Below are positions 1 through 9,651 of a stretch of 64,000 bases of DNA, piece by piece (position 1 is the first letter of the stretch; every line of letters starts with the position of its first letter). A program made the position numbers and the translations under genes. The stretch lies in NCBI GenBank assembly GCA_002724555.1, contig PBOZ01000100.1, positions 1 through 64,000 of the forward strand. Reading direction: 5' to 3'. The DNA is from Rickettsiales bacterium. Lineage in GTDB: Bacteria > Pseudomonadota > Alphaproteobacteria > UBA8366. The notes beneath the pieces are model-generated. The model searched no databases and was not told the origin of the DNA. It worked only from the letters and a program-made list of their open reading frames with translations.

Positions 1-1
1 A

Positions 2-385
2 GAACAGATCGCTGACGAGCTAGCAGCATACAATCCTCTGATTCCAAAAGGCCAAGAGTTAGTTTGTACAATTATGTTCGAAATCGACGAGCCAGTGCGG
101 CGAAACAATTTTCTCTCCAAGCTTGGTGGTGTCGAAGAAACTATGACGATTGAATTCGCTGGTGAAATTATCGCCGGCGTTCCAGAGGTTGATGTAGATC
201 GAACAACCGCGGACGGAAAAGCATCATCCGTCCAATTTCTTCACTTTCCATTCCCCAAAGCACAAATCACAGAATTCCAGAAAGAGGGTACCCAAATCCT
301 CGTCGGATTTAAACATGAACGATATGCCCATATTTCTGTCATGCCCGAAGCAACACGCGCCGCGCTAAGCAAAGACTTCAGTTAA
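2..385 (+). CDS. DUF3501 family protein, 5'-truncated by window edge
   Basis: Frame is open from base 2 through the listed ORF start at 74 (EQIADELAAYNPLIPKGQELVCTIMFEIDEPVRRNNFLSKLGG...), stop TAA 383-385; sequence style matches DUF3501. Confidence 0.75.
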   Translation, partial: EQIADELAAYNPLIPKGQELVCTIMFEIDEPVRRNNFLSKLGGVEETMTIEFAGEIIAGVPEVDVDRTTADGKASSVQFLHFPFPKAQITEFQKEGTQILVGFKHERYAHISVMPEATRAALSKDFS

Positions 386-1022
386 TGACTTCACTTGCCC
401 GAACTCCCCATAGCCCGCCTCGGCGAACCCAGCCTTTATAACCGTCGACCTCCACTTGACACCAAGCGGGAGTGCATTGTTCCAAATGGCCAACCATACC
501 ATGGCCCACGCGGGCAATGGCTGGCGCATCATCACTCGAGCGACGACGCATAGTAGTTGTGCGGCCCCTGAAAATAACGCTGCGCTTACTCGACAACATA
601 GCGCGATGTACCCAACCCTCTGCATCCTCCCAGTCCCTAATTTTCCGCCAAGTATCATATTCCTGAACAATTTCAACCGGAATCGCTTTCTGCCGAAAGA
701 CCCACTTCACCGGATAACGTACGCCTGGACCTACTCGAACATTCACCTCATTAGAACGGAGCGATACAAACCGACGCTGTGTCGCCTGTTTTGGACGGGC
801 CCGAAGCGGATCCTCGGACTTCGCCAACTGCGTAGAAACAGATTTAGACAGTCCCTCAGCATTCGCAACGAAACTGGGAATACACAATAGAAGCCACATT
901 CCACATAGGTTGAGCAAAACAAAACCAAATCTAAGCGATATCAAACTAGCCTCCAAACACCGGACAAAGGTAAAGCAGGCCCGTGTAAATGGGAACGGAT
1001 TGTGATCGTTAAAACTAGGCAT
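378..1022 (-). CDS. SH3 domain-containing protein, probably exported
   Basis: 214 aa with hydrophobic N-terminal segment and SH3-like repeats (SLRSNEVNVRVGPGVRYPVKWVF..., WCQVEVDGYKGWV). Convergent overlap with the DUF3501 stop. Confidence 0.8.
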   Translation of the reverse strand: MPSFNDHNPFPFTRACFTFVRCLEASLISLRFGFVLLNLCGMWLLLCIPSFVANAEGLSKSVSTQLAKSEDPLRARPKQATQRRFVSLRSNEVNVRVGPGVRYPVKWVFRQKAIPVEIVQEYDTWRKIRDWEDAEGWVHRAMLSSKRSVIFRGRTTTMRRRSSDDAPAIARVGHGMVGHLEQCTPAWCQVEVDGYKGWVRRGGLWGVRASEVIN

Positions 1023-1042
1023 AAACTTAAAAAAAGCCTCTA

Positions 1043-1506
1043 GACATTGTTACTCGCAAGCCTCCCAACGTTATAGAAACACGGATGATGGAGCTTTTCG
1101 AGACTCGCCTCAACCTTGAGGACACACCGATGTCACAAGCGGAACTCTCCAAAGCCGTCAACGTAGCTGACATCCTAATGCCCACGGTCACCAACCGAAT
1201 CGATAGCACGATTTTGTCGCAGGCGGGAGATAACCTCAAGCTTATCGCATCTTCGGCACCGGTATCAATTACATCGATTTTTGCCGCAACAAAGAAGTTA
1301 AATATTACAGTCACAAAGGAGCTGGTCTCGATGTCTTCGAACATGAGCCTGCAGTGAATCCAAAACTAGTGAGCTTGGAAAGCGTTGTACTACTCCCACA
1401 TCTGGTATCAGCAATCCTGGAAGGGCGTATCGATATGGGTGAGAAGGTAATCGTGAATATTAAGACATTTGCGGACAGCCACAAACCTCCAGACCGGGTC
1501 CTCTAA
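1043..1506 (+). pseudogene. Degraded D-2-hydroxyacid (glycerate-type) dehydrogenase remnant
   Basis: Frame of ORF 1085 gives DIVTRKPPNVIETRMMELFETRLNLEDTPMSQAELSKAVNVADILMPTVTNRIDSTILSQAGDNLKLIAS; a second frame gives GTGINYID and then GAGLDVFEHEPAVNPKLVSLESVVLLPHLVSAILEGRIDMGEKVIVNIKTFADSHKPPDRVL* (stop 1504-1506). Frameshifted, central Rossmann domain missing, no ATG at the expected N-terminus. Confidence 0.85.
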
Positions 1507-1520
1507 ACAATGTTCTAGCC

Positions 1521-2324
1521 CTATTCAGCAGCTTCCATCCTTCCCAAATTGGAGATCGTTGGCCGATCGCCACAAAGCGCACACCCCGGATCGCGTTTTA
1601 CTTTTAAACTGCGCGTATCCGAATTCATCGCATCGTATAGCACTAGCCGCCCCGATAAGCTTCGACCCAGGCCTAATAACTCTTTTAGAGCTTCCGTTGC
1701 TTGCATCGTCCCAAGTACGCCGGCAACGGCGCCAAAAATGCCTGCCTGCTCGCATCTCGGCACCGCCCCTGGGGCTGGCGGATTTGGAAAGATGCAGCGA
1801 TAGCATGGTGCCTCACCAACCTCAAAAGCCTTAATTGTGGTTATCTGTCCTTCAAAACGCAGCAATGCAGCTGAAATTAAAATTTTCTTCGCCATATAAC
1901 AGGCATCATTGATCATGTAGCGAGTCTCGAAATTGTCACAACCATCGAGGACAATGTCATATTGCGAGATCAGCTCAATCGCGTTCTCCGGCACAAGTCG
2001 GAAGGGATACTTAACAATTCTAACTTCTGGGTTGATCGAACGAAGACGTTCTTCCGCACTGTCGACTTTCGGCCGGTCGATATCTTCAGTTCCATGAACA
2101 ATTTGTCGCTGAAGATTCGTAATTTCGACGATATCATCGTCAACAATACCAAGCGTACCCACACCTGCAGCAGCAAGATACATTAGTACAGGTGAACCCA
2201 AACCACCGGCACCAACAATCAACACTTTGGATTCGAGCAATTTAATTTGCCCTTCCTCACCAACCTCTTTTAGGACCACATGGCGCGCATAACGCAGTAA
2301 CTGTTCGTCGCTGATTTCGTCCAT
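1521..2324 (-). CDS. moeB: HesA/MoeB/ThiF family adenylyltransferase
   Basis: GAGGLGSPVLMYLAAAGVGTLGIVDDD nucleotide-binding motif, CxxC pairs (CYRC..., CALC). ORF opens at 2336 with GTG; ATG at 2324 is a likely start. Confidence 0.85.
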   Translation of the reverse strand: MDEISDEQLLRYARHVVLKEVGEEGQIKLLESKVLIVGAGGLGSPVLMYLAAAGVGTLGIVDDDIVEITNLQRQIVHGTEDIDRPKVDSAEERLRSINPEVRIVKYPFRLVPENAIELISQYDIVLDGCDNFETRYMINDACYMAKKILISAALLRFEGQITTIKAFEVGEAPCYRCIFPNPPAPGAVPRCEQAGIFGAVAGVLGTMQATEALKELLGLGRSLSGRLVLYDAMNSDTRSLKVKRDPGCALCGDRPTISNLGRMEAAE

Positions 2325-2543
2325 TATTTTATCCACAATTTATCGAAAACCGGCGTTGCAAAATAACTTTTCTAAAAAGGTGTCAGCATAGCAAAGATCA
2401 ACAATCCGGTCATCTCTTCTAACACCACAACTCAATTTACCATAACCGAAAGTGGACCAACCGAAATACAATGGCGGTCCTTGGAAGTTTACTGTTTGAC
2501 ATGCAGTTCACAGAGCCATCTCTTTGGCGATACGTATGCGCGA

Positions 2544-3002
2544 TTAATCCGCAGTAACACCAGTCGAGCCGAAACCGCCGATGCCCCGCTCACTTTCATC
2601 GAGTGACGAAACGGTGTTCCAATCCATTCGCGTGACCGGTGCAATCAACATCTGCGCAATTCGCATGCCACGACAGACTGTGAAAGGCTCTTGACCATGA
2701 TTCACTAGTATAACCCCGATCTCCCCCCGGTAGTCCGAGTCGATTGTCCCGGGCGAATTAAGCAAGGTAATGCCATTTTTCAATGCTAAACCTGACCGCG
2801 GGCGAACTTGTGCCTCGTATCCGTTAGGCAACGCGATGGCGAGCCCCGTAGGTATCAATGTACGTTCACCAGAAGCCAAAACAACATCGTCCGTGACCGC
2901 TGCGAGAAGGTCCACAGCGGCGCTTTGCGCCGTCGCATACTTTGGTAATAGTAAATCGGCAGCATGCGGTAATTGAAGGACATCGACCGTCACTCGACTC
3001 AT
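2544..3002 (-). CDS. dut: Deoxyuridine 5'-triphosphate nucleotidohydrolase
   Basis: dUTPase motifs ([39 protein letters not shown]). Confidence 0.95.
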   Translation of the reverse strand: MSRVTVDVLQLPHAADLLLPKYATAQSAAVDLLAAVTDDVVLASGERTLIPTGLAIALPNGYEAQVRPRSGLALKNGITLLNSPGTIDSDYRGEIGVILVNHGQEPFTVCRGMRIAQMLIAPVTRMDWNTVSSLDESERGIGGFGSTGVTAD

Positions 3003-4207
3003 TCATTACCTCCAATATGTGCAGCTATTCTGGACGCAAGACGGTCGGCGACTTCCTGCTTTGAAAGCAGCGGCCAGTCTTCCACGCCTTTATCATCAAC
3101 AAAATGAATGGTGTTCATATCACCGCCAAAGGTACCTGTCGCAGGCGACACATCATTTGCCAAAATCCAATCGCAACCTTTACGAATTCGTTTGGCAACA
3201 GCATTTTGAATGACGTTTTCCGTTTCCGCGGCAAAGCCAACGACTAGGCCCGGTCGACGGTTTTCAGCCATTGACAAGTTTTTCAAAATATCCGGGTTTT
3301 CAGTCAACACAAGTGGTGGTGAGCTAATGCTATCTTTTTTCAATTTTTCCGATGCCACATCGGCAACGCACCAATCGGAAACGGCTGCCGCGCAGACGGC
3401 AATGTCAGTCGGCAAAACGGATTGACAAGCTGAGAGCATCTCGGTGGCCGATTCGACATGGAGCACATTCACGCCGACAGGATCCGGAAGCGCCACTGGA
3501 CCTGTAATCAAGGATGTTTCCGCCCCCAAGACCGCTAGCGCCGACGCGATGGCATGACCCTGTTTTCCAGAAGAGTGGTTTGATAGATAACGGACCGGAT
3601 CGATAGCTTCGCGTGTCGGCCCACTGGTCACCAGGGCACGCTGGCCAGCCAGCGGACGGTCGGTTATACCGAAGAAACCTTCAATAGCATTCACAATCTC
3701 TAAAGGCTCCAACATCCGGCCCAAACCGTATTCGCCACAAGCCATATTACCGGAAGCCGGCCCGATGCGTAATAATCCGTGCGACTCAAGCGTCTGGATG
3801 TTTGCCTGCGTTGCCGGATGTTCCCACATTCGAACATTCATGGCTGGAACAAACATCGCCGGCTTGTCCGTTGCCAGGAGCACGGTTGTCGCCAAATCAT
3901 TAGCGAGACCACCAGCCATTCGAGCTATAATATCCGCGCTTGCCGGAGCGACAAGGAGAAGGTCTGCATCACGAGACAATTGAATATGTCCCATCTCAGC
4001 TTCATCCGTTAGAGAGAAGATGTCAGTATACACCTTATCCTCACTCAAGGCCGAAAGGGACAGCGGCGTAACGAATTTCGCACCACCAGCCGTCAGAACA
4101 CAACGTACGTTTGCACCACGTTCTCTGAGACGACGGATAAGCTCCAAGCACTTGTATGCCGCGATTCCCCCCGAGACGATCAGGAGTATCCGCTTTCCTG
4201 CAATCAT
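2999..4207 (-). CDS. coaBC: Bifunctional phosphopantothenoylcysteine decarboxylase/phosphopantothenate-cysteine ligase
   Basis: 402 aa, flavoprotein N-terminus ([22 protein letters not shown]), PAMNVRMW motif, synthetase half; ATGA overlap with dut. Confidence 0.95.
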   Translation of the reverse strand: MIAGKRILLIVSGGIAAYKCLELIRRLRERGANVRCVLTAGGAKFVTPLSLSALSEDKVYTDIFSLTDEAEMGHIQLSRDADLLLVAPASADIIARMAGGLANDLATTVLLATDKPAMFVPAMNVRMWEHPATQANIQTLESHGLLRIGPASGNMACGEYGLGRMLEPLEIVNAIEGFFGITDRPLAGQRALVTSGPTREAIDPVRYLSNHSSGKQGHAIASALAVLGAETSLITGPVALPDPVGVNVLHVESATEMLSACQSVLPTDIAVCAAAVSDWCVADVASEKLKKDSISSPPLVLTENPDILKNLSMAENRRPGLVVGFAAETENVIQNAVAKRIRKGCDWILANDVSPATGTFGGDMNTIHFVDDKGVEDWPLLSKQEVADRLASRIAAHIGGNE

Positions 4208-4300
4208 GACCCGCTTCCCTTCCGGGAGAATGGTAGCTTTACAATAAAAACTGTATTTAGCTCTCCACCTGCCCCCTTACAAGCTGTATAGAGCTTTTGA

Positions 4301-5854
4301 CTATAATCCAAATTTAGCTAGAAAAGATGCTATCAGCAAAATTACCACAGATATTGCTCCATATCGCCAATAGCGTGAGGCCGTTTCCTTTGGGCGAAAA
4401 GCGTTAATCGTATCCGGATGCAGTCGGAGACCATCCACCGTGATGATATCCGTCATTTGATCGACCGCCGCTAGAAGATTGGGTAACCGTTCCGCGCGCG
4501 AAGCAAGCTCGCTGGCCAATGTTCGCATCCGTCCTTCCGGCCCTCGATGTTCGAAGATCCAGTCTTCAATCAATGGCTCTGCTAGAGTCCATATATTCGT
4601 TTCTGGATCAAGCTTTCGGCCGACTCCTTCGGCAACAAGCATTGTTTTTTGTAAAAGAAGCAATTGGGGCTGAGTTTCCATCTCGAAGGTCCGCGTCACC
4701 TGGAAGAGCTGTCCCAACAGTTTCGCAACAGAGATTTCATTTTGCGGCTTCCCAAGAATCGGCTCCGCAATAGCTCGGCAAGCTTGGCTAAAAGCACTTG
4801 AGGATTTGCATGCCGGCACATACCCAGCGGCAAAGTGAACATCAGCTACTCGCTGGTAGTCTCGGTTTAAAAACGCGATGAGCATATCTGCCAGGAAATT
4901 CTGCGTCTTTTTATCAAGTCGGCCCATAATGCCAAAGTCGACGGGACTTAGAACGCCGTCTACACCGACGAACATATTACCTGGATGCATATCAGCGTGA
5001 AAAAAACCGTCGCGGAAAACTTGATTGAAAAAGGCATGGGCGGAACTGGCCAAAACCTTGCTTGGATCAATGCCTGCCTGTCGTAGCCGCTCGGTTTCAT
5101 CGATAGGAATGCCATCAATGCGTTCAAGCGTAAGAACCCTTTGCCCAGTTCGATTCCAGTCAACGGCCGGAACACGAAAACCGGGATCATTTGAAAAGTT
5201 TTCAGCGAGCTCCGACGCAGCAGCAGCTTCTAATCGCAGATTCATCTCCAGTGCCACTGTTTCTTCAAAACTCTCTACGATCCGGAGCAGTTTTAAGCGT
5301 ATCAGACCTGGAAATAACCGTTCCAAGTGTCGAGCCAGCCAATAAAAAAACTCGATGTCTCGCCTAAAATCATTCTCGATGCCGGGCCTTAAAACTTTTA
5401 CCGCAACTTTATCGCCTTCCGTCGTCACTGCAAAATGTACTTGAGCTATAGAAGCGGCGGCAATCGGCGTTTCATCGAATGAACTGAACACAGTTTCGAC
5501 CTCAAAACCAAGTTCTCGGGCAATCGTCGACTTCGCTTCTAACGCAGAGAAAGCTGGCAACGCATCTTGCAGTGCCGAGAGTTCACCGGCAATTTCATCT
5601 CCAATAAGGTCACCTCGAACTGCGAGTGACTGCCCCAGTTTAATGAAGGTGGGGCCAAGGGATTGAAACGCATCTGCCAAACGCTTACCGGGCGATACAC
5701 CCTCTTTCTTGGCTTCAATCAATCGCAAAAACCAAATAACCCATCCAGGAGCGCTGAAGGAGTGGAGGGCAAATAGAGCACCGTGGCGCGATAGAATCCA
5801 TAGAACTCGAATCAATCGAAAAGGGTGAGTGAGGCCAAGGGTCATTTGCTTCAT
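4301..5854 (-). CDS. ubiB: UbiB/ABC1 family protein for ubiquinone biosynthesis
   Basis: LGPTFIKLGQSLAVRGDLIG, FHADMHPGNMFV and VDFGIMGRLD motifs. Confidence 0.93.
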   Translation of the reverse strand: MKQMTLGLTHPFRLIRVLWILSRHGALFALHSFSAPGWVIWFLRLIEAKKEGVSPGKRLADAFQSLGPTFIKLGQSLAVRGDLIGDEIAGELSALQDALPAFSALEAKSTIARELGFEVETVFSSFDETPIAAASIAQVHFAVTTEGDKVAVKVLRPGIENDFRRDIEFFYWLARHLERLFPGLIRLKLLRIVESFEETVALEMNLRLEAAAASELAENFSNDPGFRVPAVDWNRTGQRVLTLERIDGIPIDETERLRQAGIDPSKVLASSAHAFFNQVFRDGFFHADMHPGNMFVGVDGVLSPVDFGIMGRLDKKTQNFLADMLIAFLNRDYQRVADVHFAAGYVPACKSSSAFSQACRAIAEPILGKPQNEISVAKLLGQLFQVTRTFEMETQPQLLLLQKTMLVAEGVGRKLDPETNIWTLAEPLIEDWIFEHRGPEGRMRTLASELASRAERLPNLLAAVDQMTDIITVDGLRLHPDTINAFRPKETASRYWRYGAISVVILLIASFLAKFGL

Positions 5855-5880
5855 CTTAGCTTAGCCGACGGATCGCACCG

Positions 5881-6651
5881 TCAGATTCGCCAGCCCTCAT
5901 GGATTGCCGCGACACCGCGGGTCATATTGCGATAAGAGACACGTTCAAAACCGGCCGCTTGAATGCGTCTAACCAGTTCTTCTTGAGACAGGAATTGTTT
6001 AATGCTTTCCGCTAGATAACGATAGGCGCCTGCATCGGCTGCAATGACCCGCCCCAACGCAGGCAGGATACTAAAGGAAAACCGATCGTAAAAACTTGCG
6101 AGCCCTTGGTCTACAACCTGGCTGAACTCAAGACAAAGAAACCGGCCACCCGGACGAAGGACACGGTGAGCTTCAGTAAGTGCTTCGTCTATCCGACTCA
6201 CATTCCGCAGCCCGAAAGCAATTGTATATGCATCATACGAACAATCGGGGACCGGCAACGCTTCAGCATCGCCCACCAGCCAGGCAGCATCCGCAAGCCG
6301 GTTTTGATCTATCGCGCGGTCACGCCCAACTTCGATCATAGTCCTGTTGATATCACAGACGGTGACCTCGCCTCCACCCGCATCACGATAGCGAAACGCT
6401 ATATCACCCGTGCCCCCAGCAACATCCAACAAATGCATGTCGGAGTGCGGACGCAACTGGTCGATCAGGCTCGCCTTCCACAAACGGTGGATGCCGCCCG
6501 ACATCAAATCGTTCATCAAATCGTATCGATCTGCGACACTATCAAAAACGCCGCGTACCAGGCCGGACTTTTCCTCAATTCCCACTTCGCGGAAGCCGAA
6601 ATGGACCATCCGATCGGCGGCATTATCTAAAAATTTTTCTTTGCGCTTCAT
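5881..6651 (-). CDS. ubiE: Demethylmenaquinone/ubiquinone methyltransferase
   Basis: [44 protein letters not shown]. Confidence 0.95.
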   Translation of the reverse strand: MKRKEKFLDNAADRMVHFGFREVGIEEKSGLVRGVFDSVADRYDLMNDLMSGGIHRLWKASLIDQLRPHSDMHLLDVAGGTGDIAFRYRDAGGGEVTVCDINRTMIEVGRDRAIDQNRLADAAWLVGDAEALPVPDCSYDAYTIAFGLRNVSRIDEALTEAHRVLRPGGRFLCLEFSQVVDQGLASFYDRFSFSILPALGRVIAADAGAYRYLAESIKQFLSQEELVRRIQAAGFERVSYRNMTRGVAAIHEGWRI

Positions 6652-6699
6652 GACTACAACGATAGCCTAGAGATATCTGCTTTGCTAGAACAGCCGAAC

Positions 6700-7530
6700 A
6701 TGCCTGAATTACCCGAAGTCGAAATCGTTTGCCGCGGCCTGCGCCCCAAACTTGAGGGTTATATGCTCATAGACGTAGTGCAACGGCGACCCGATCTCCG
6801 TTTCCCGTTGCCAGAGAACTTTGCGGAGAGATTGCGAGGCCGCACTATCAAGCGGATCGACAGGCGGGCTAAGTACATTTTAGCTCACCTCGATGACGGC
6901 TGGACCTTGATGGCACACCTTGGCATGTCGGGGCGCATGACCATTACAGGCGAAACACCGCTGGCTGCCGACAAACACGATCATATTGAATTTCAAACAG
7001 ATGATGGGGCGATCGTGCGTTTCAATGATCCGCGTCGCTTTGGCTTTATGGATTTGATCCCCACGGAGGAGTTAGAGACTCACCCGATGCTTGCATCTCT
7101 TGGCCCAGAACCACTTTCCAATAACTTTAATGAGGTCTCGTTAAATGAGGCTTTGCGCGGCCGCAAAACGCCAATTAAAACGGCACTGCTTAACCAAAAA
7201 ATAGTCGCTGGTCTCGGAAATATTTATGTCTGCGAATCACTGTTCCGGGCCTCCATCTCCCCGAAACGCATCGCCTACTCTATACCCGGAAAACGGGCCA
7301 CTAGGCTCGTAGCAGCAATACGTGACGTATTAAAGGCGGCGATCGCCGATGGAGGCTCATCTCTTCGGGACTATGTCCAAACAGACGGGACACTGGGGTA
7401 CTTTCAAACTAAGTGGCGCGTGTATGATCGCGAAGGCGAAACATGCCCACACGAAGGTTGCGGGGGCACTATAAGGCGCATTGTTCAGTCTGGCCGGTCG
7501 ACTTTTTATTGCGGGAAACATCAGAGATGA
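6700..7530 (+). CDS. mutM: Formamidopyrimidine-DNA glycosylase
   Basis: [15 protein letters not shown]-terminus (ATG at 6700 gives the catalytic Pro after Met) and C-terminal zinc finger ([28 protein letters not shown]). Confidence 0.95.
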   Translation: MPELPEVEIVCRGLRPKLEGYMLIDVVQRRPDLRFPLPENFAERLRGRTIKRIDRRAKYILAHLDDGWTLMAHLGMSGRMTITGETPLAADKHDHIEFQTDDGAIVRFNDPRRFGFMDLIPTEELETHPMLASLGPEPLSNNFNEVSLNEALRGRKTPIKTALLNQKIVAGLGNIYVCESLFRASISPKRIAYSIPGKRATRLVAAIRDVLKAAIADGGSSLRDYVQTDGTLGYFQTKWRVYDREGETCPHEGCGGTIRRIVQSGRSTFYCGKHQR

Positions 7531-7901
7531 TCAAAGTGCCGACTGATCTGTTGTGCTCTATTATTGCGTTCGCCGTCGCTGCCACCCTGTCCGTCCCTGC
7601 ATTTGCACAATCATTCGTTCCGGGCTTTGAAGACGTGCCGCTAATGCCTGGTTTAAGGGTTGTTTCCAACTCGGGTCACTTCTTCGAATCACCAGCCGGA
7701 CGGCTGATCGAAATCAGTGCGTCGGGCGCAGTTGCGAGTCCCGATGTCAACAGGTTTTATCAAGAAACCATGCCGGCACTCGGTTGGCAGCGCAGCGATG
7801 ACGGATCCTTTGAGCGAACAAATGAAGTCCTGCTCATTGAAAGCCGCGGGCACAGTGGCAATGTCACAGTCACATTCCGATTGTTCCCGCGGTCCAAATA
7901 G
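7527..7901 (+). CDS. Small exported protein of unknown function, translationally coupled to mutM
   Basis: ATG at 7527 overlaps mutM stop (ATGA); 124 aa with signal peptide [28 protein letters not shown]. Confidence 0.7.
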   Translation: MIKVPTDLLCSIIAFAVAATLSVPAFAQSFVPGFEDVPLMPGLRVVSNSGHFFESPAGRLIEISASGAVASPDVNRFYQETMPALGWQRSDDGSFERTNEVLLIESRGHSGNVTVTFRLFPRSK

Positions 7902-7932
7902 AAATACAATATATTGAATAGGAGCCGCCCCA

Positions 7933-8709
7933 ATGGCCTACGAACATATACTTACCGAAATCCGCGGGCCTGTTGGCCTCATTACTCTCAACCGCCCAAA
8001 GGCAATGAACGCCCTATGTGCCGACCTCGCCCATGAAATCGCCGACGCAGTTAATACGTATGAAAATAACGATGCGATTGGCGCATTGATCGTAACAGGG
8101 TCAGAAAAAGCCTTCTGCGCCGGTGCGGATATTAAGGAGATGCAGTCCCGTACTTATATGGATGTCTACAAAGAAGACTTCATCACGGTTGATTGGGAAC
8201 GTCTTTCGCAATGCCGAAAACCCGTCATTGCAGCCGTTGCGGGCTATGCCCTCGGCGGCGGTTGCGAGTTCGCAATGATGTGCGATTTTATATTAGCTGC
8301 TGATAACGCAAAATTTGGCCAGCCAGAAATACTTATTGGAACTATACCCGGAGCGGGCGGTACACAGCGGCTACCTCGATTTATTGGAAAGTCAAAAGCA
8401 ATGGAAATGGTGCTGACGGGCAGGATGATGGACGCGGAGGAGGCCGAAAGATCTGGGTTAGTTAGCCGGATCGTGCCCGTCGCCGACCTAATTGACGAGG
8501 CCGTTGCGACGGCCACGAAGATTGCCAACCTTTCACAGCCAATTGTTATGTTGGCAAAAGAATCGGTAAATCGAGCCTACGAGACAACCTTGGCAGAAGG
8601 TATCCATTTTGAACGACGCGTCTTTCATTCAACATTTTCAACAGAAGATCAGAAAGAAGGCATGTCGGCGTTCACCGAAAAACGCCCCGCCAAATTCAAG
8701 CAACGTTGA
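7933..8709 (+). CDS. Enoyl-CoA hydratase
   Basis: Crotonase motifs (AFCAGADIKEM, AGYALGGGCEFAMMCD, GTIPGAGGTQRLPR); RBS-like AGGAG just upstream. Confidence 0.93.
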   Translation: MAYEHILTEIRGPVGLITLNRPKAMNALCADLAHEIADAVNTYENNDAIGALIVTGSEKAFCAGADIKEMQSRTYMDVYKEDFITVDWERLSQCRKPVIAAVAGYALGGGCEFAMMCDFILAADNAKFGQPEILIGTIPGAGGTQRLPRFIGKSKAMEMVLTGRMMDAEEAERSGLVSRIVPVADLIDEAVATATKIANLSQPIVMLAKESVNRAYETTLAEGIHFERRVFHSTFSTEDQKEGMSAFTEKRPAKFKQR

Positions 8710-8792
8710 TTTGAAGCAATAATCTGAACGTTTACAGTTTACCGAACGGGCCCAAGGTGACTAGGGAACCTTTGATTTCTGCGGCTTTAGAC

Positions 8793-8821
8793 TTGACGCA
8801 TCTGTTGCACAGCTTTATATA
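8793..8821 (+). promoter_or_regulatory. Predicted sigma70-type promoter for rpsT
   Basis: TTGACG (8793-8798), 17-nt spacer, TATATA (8816-8821), followed by GC-rich CCGCGCGGC discriminator, about 37 bp before rpsT ATG. Confidence 0.65.
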
Positions 8822-8858
8822 CCGCGCGGCTTCTTAGTTGTGAATAACGGAATTTGAA

Positions 8859-9119
8859 ATGGCCAATAGCCGAGCCGCTAAAAAACGCGTCCGTCAAAAT
8901 GAACGCCGTAGTATTCGAAATCGTGGACGCCGCAGCCGCGTGCGGAGCTATCTGCGAAAAGTGGAAGAAGCCATTGCGAGCGGCAATAAAGAAGTGGCGG
9001 AAGGGGCCTTTCAGGAAGTGATGCCAGAATTGCATCGCGGTGCGCAAAAAGGGGCGTTTCATCGCAACGCTATTGGGCGCAAACTCTCAGGTCTCTCACG
9101 GCGAATCAATGCTATGTAG
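8859..9119 (+). CDS. rpsT: 30S ribosomal protein S20
   Basis: MANSRAAKKRVRQNERRSIRNRGRRSRVRSYLRKVEEAI; 86 aa. Confidence 0.97.
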   Translation: MANSRAAKKRVRQNERRSIRNRGRRSRVRSYLRKVEEAIASGNKEVAEGAFQEVMPELHRGAQKGAFHRNAIGRKLSGLSRRINAM

Positions 9120-9147
9120 TTAGATTAACACACCGTTGATTTACAAC

Positions 9148-9179
9148 AGCCGCCGGCGCATGCCGAGCGGCTTTTTTTA
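9148..9179 (+). terminator. Intrinsic terminator after rpsT
   Basis: AGCCGC-CGGC-gcat-GCCG-a-GCGGCT followed by a T tract. Confidence 0.85.
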
Positions 9180-9651
9180 GCTCGTGCCGAATGGTTAGCG
9201 ATTCGCGATGAGTCAATGCTTTTATTTTATTTTAATTCACTTGTTCTCCTTTCAGTCCCGTTGCGAGACTGATTAACCCTGAGTACAGTTCTACTTTAAT
9301 TCGCCGTCTAGGGAGATGCTAAATTAAGTCCTGGGGGTCTTAGCCAGAAAAAACTGCAACGCTAAATTTGCGGAGAGATAACAAAAATTAATATTGCCGG
9401 TAAATAACGAATATTTGCTGGTTATTCGCTCTAGGATTGAAAGTTATATTGAGGCTTGATCGTGTTTAGGATCGGTGTGTCGACACATCGGTTAATGGTT
9501 TTGTCCCTGCTTTCTACTCGTTGTGGTCTTTTCAGCCACTCGTAGATTGTAAAGACGGTTTTAAAGTTAGGGCCACTGAGATGGCCGCAATCGATGGGTA
9601 TGCCTGGCGCTTATTTAAGCGGTGGGCTTAGAGGTCAGGGTAACAATCCGG

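Noticed and set aside
456-890. 144-aa plus-strand ORF antisense to SH3 protein
   Set aside because: Low-complexity shadow translation; the minus-strand SH3 protein is clearly coding.
2329-2337. Perfect DnaA-box TTATCCACA at the moeB start
   Set aside because: Single isolated copy; roughly 0.5 matches are expected by chance in 64 kb on both strands, and no cluster or AT-rich unwinding region accompanies it.
6106-6630. 174-aa plus-strand ORF antisense to ubiE
   Set aside because: Shadow ORF over a strong ubiE; no family resemblance.
9120-9651. Replication origin at the dnaA upstream gap
   Set aside because: No recognisable DnaA-box cluster seen; in many alphaproteobacteria oriC is not beside dnaA. 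Kept only as a non-coding region of interest.
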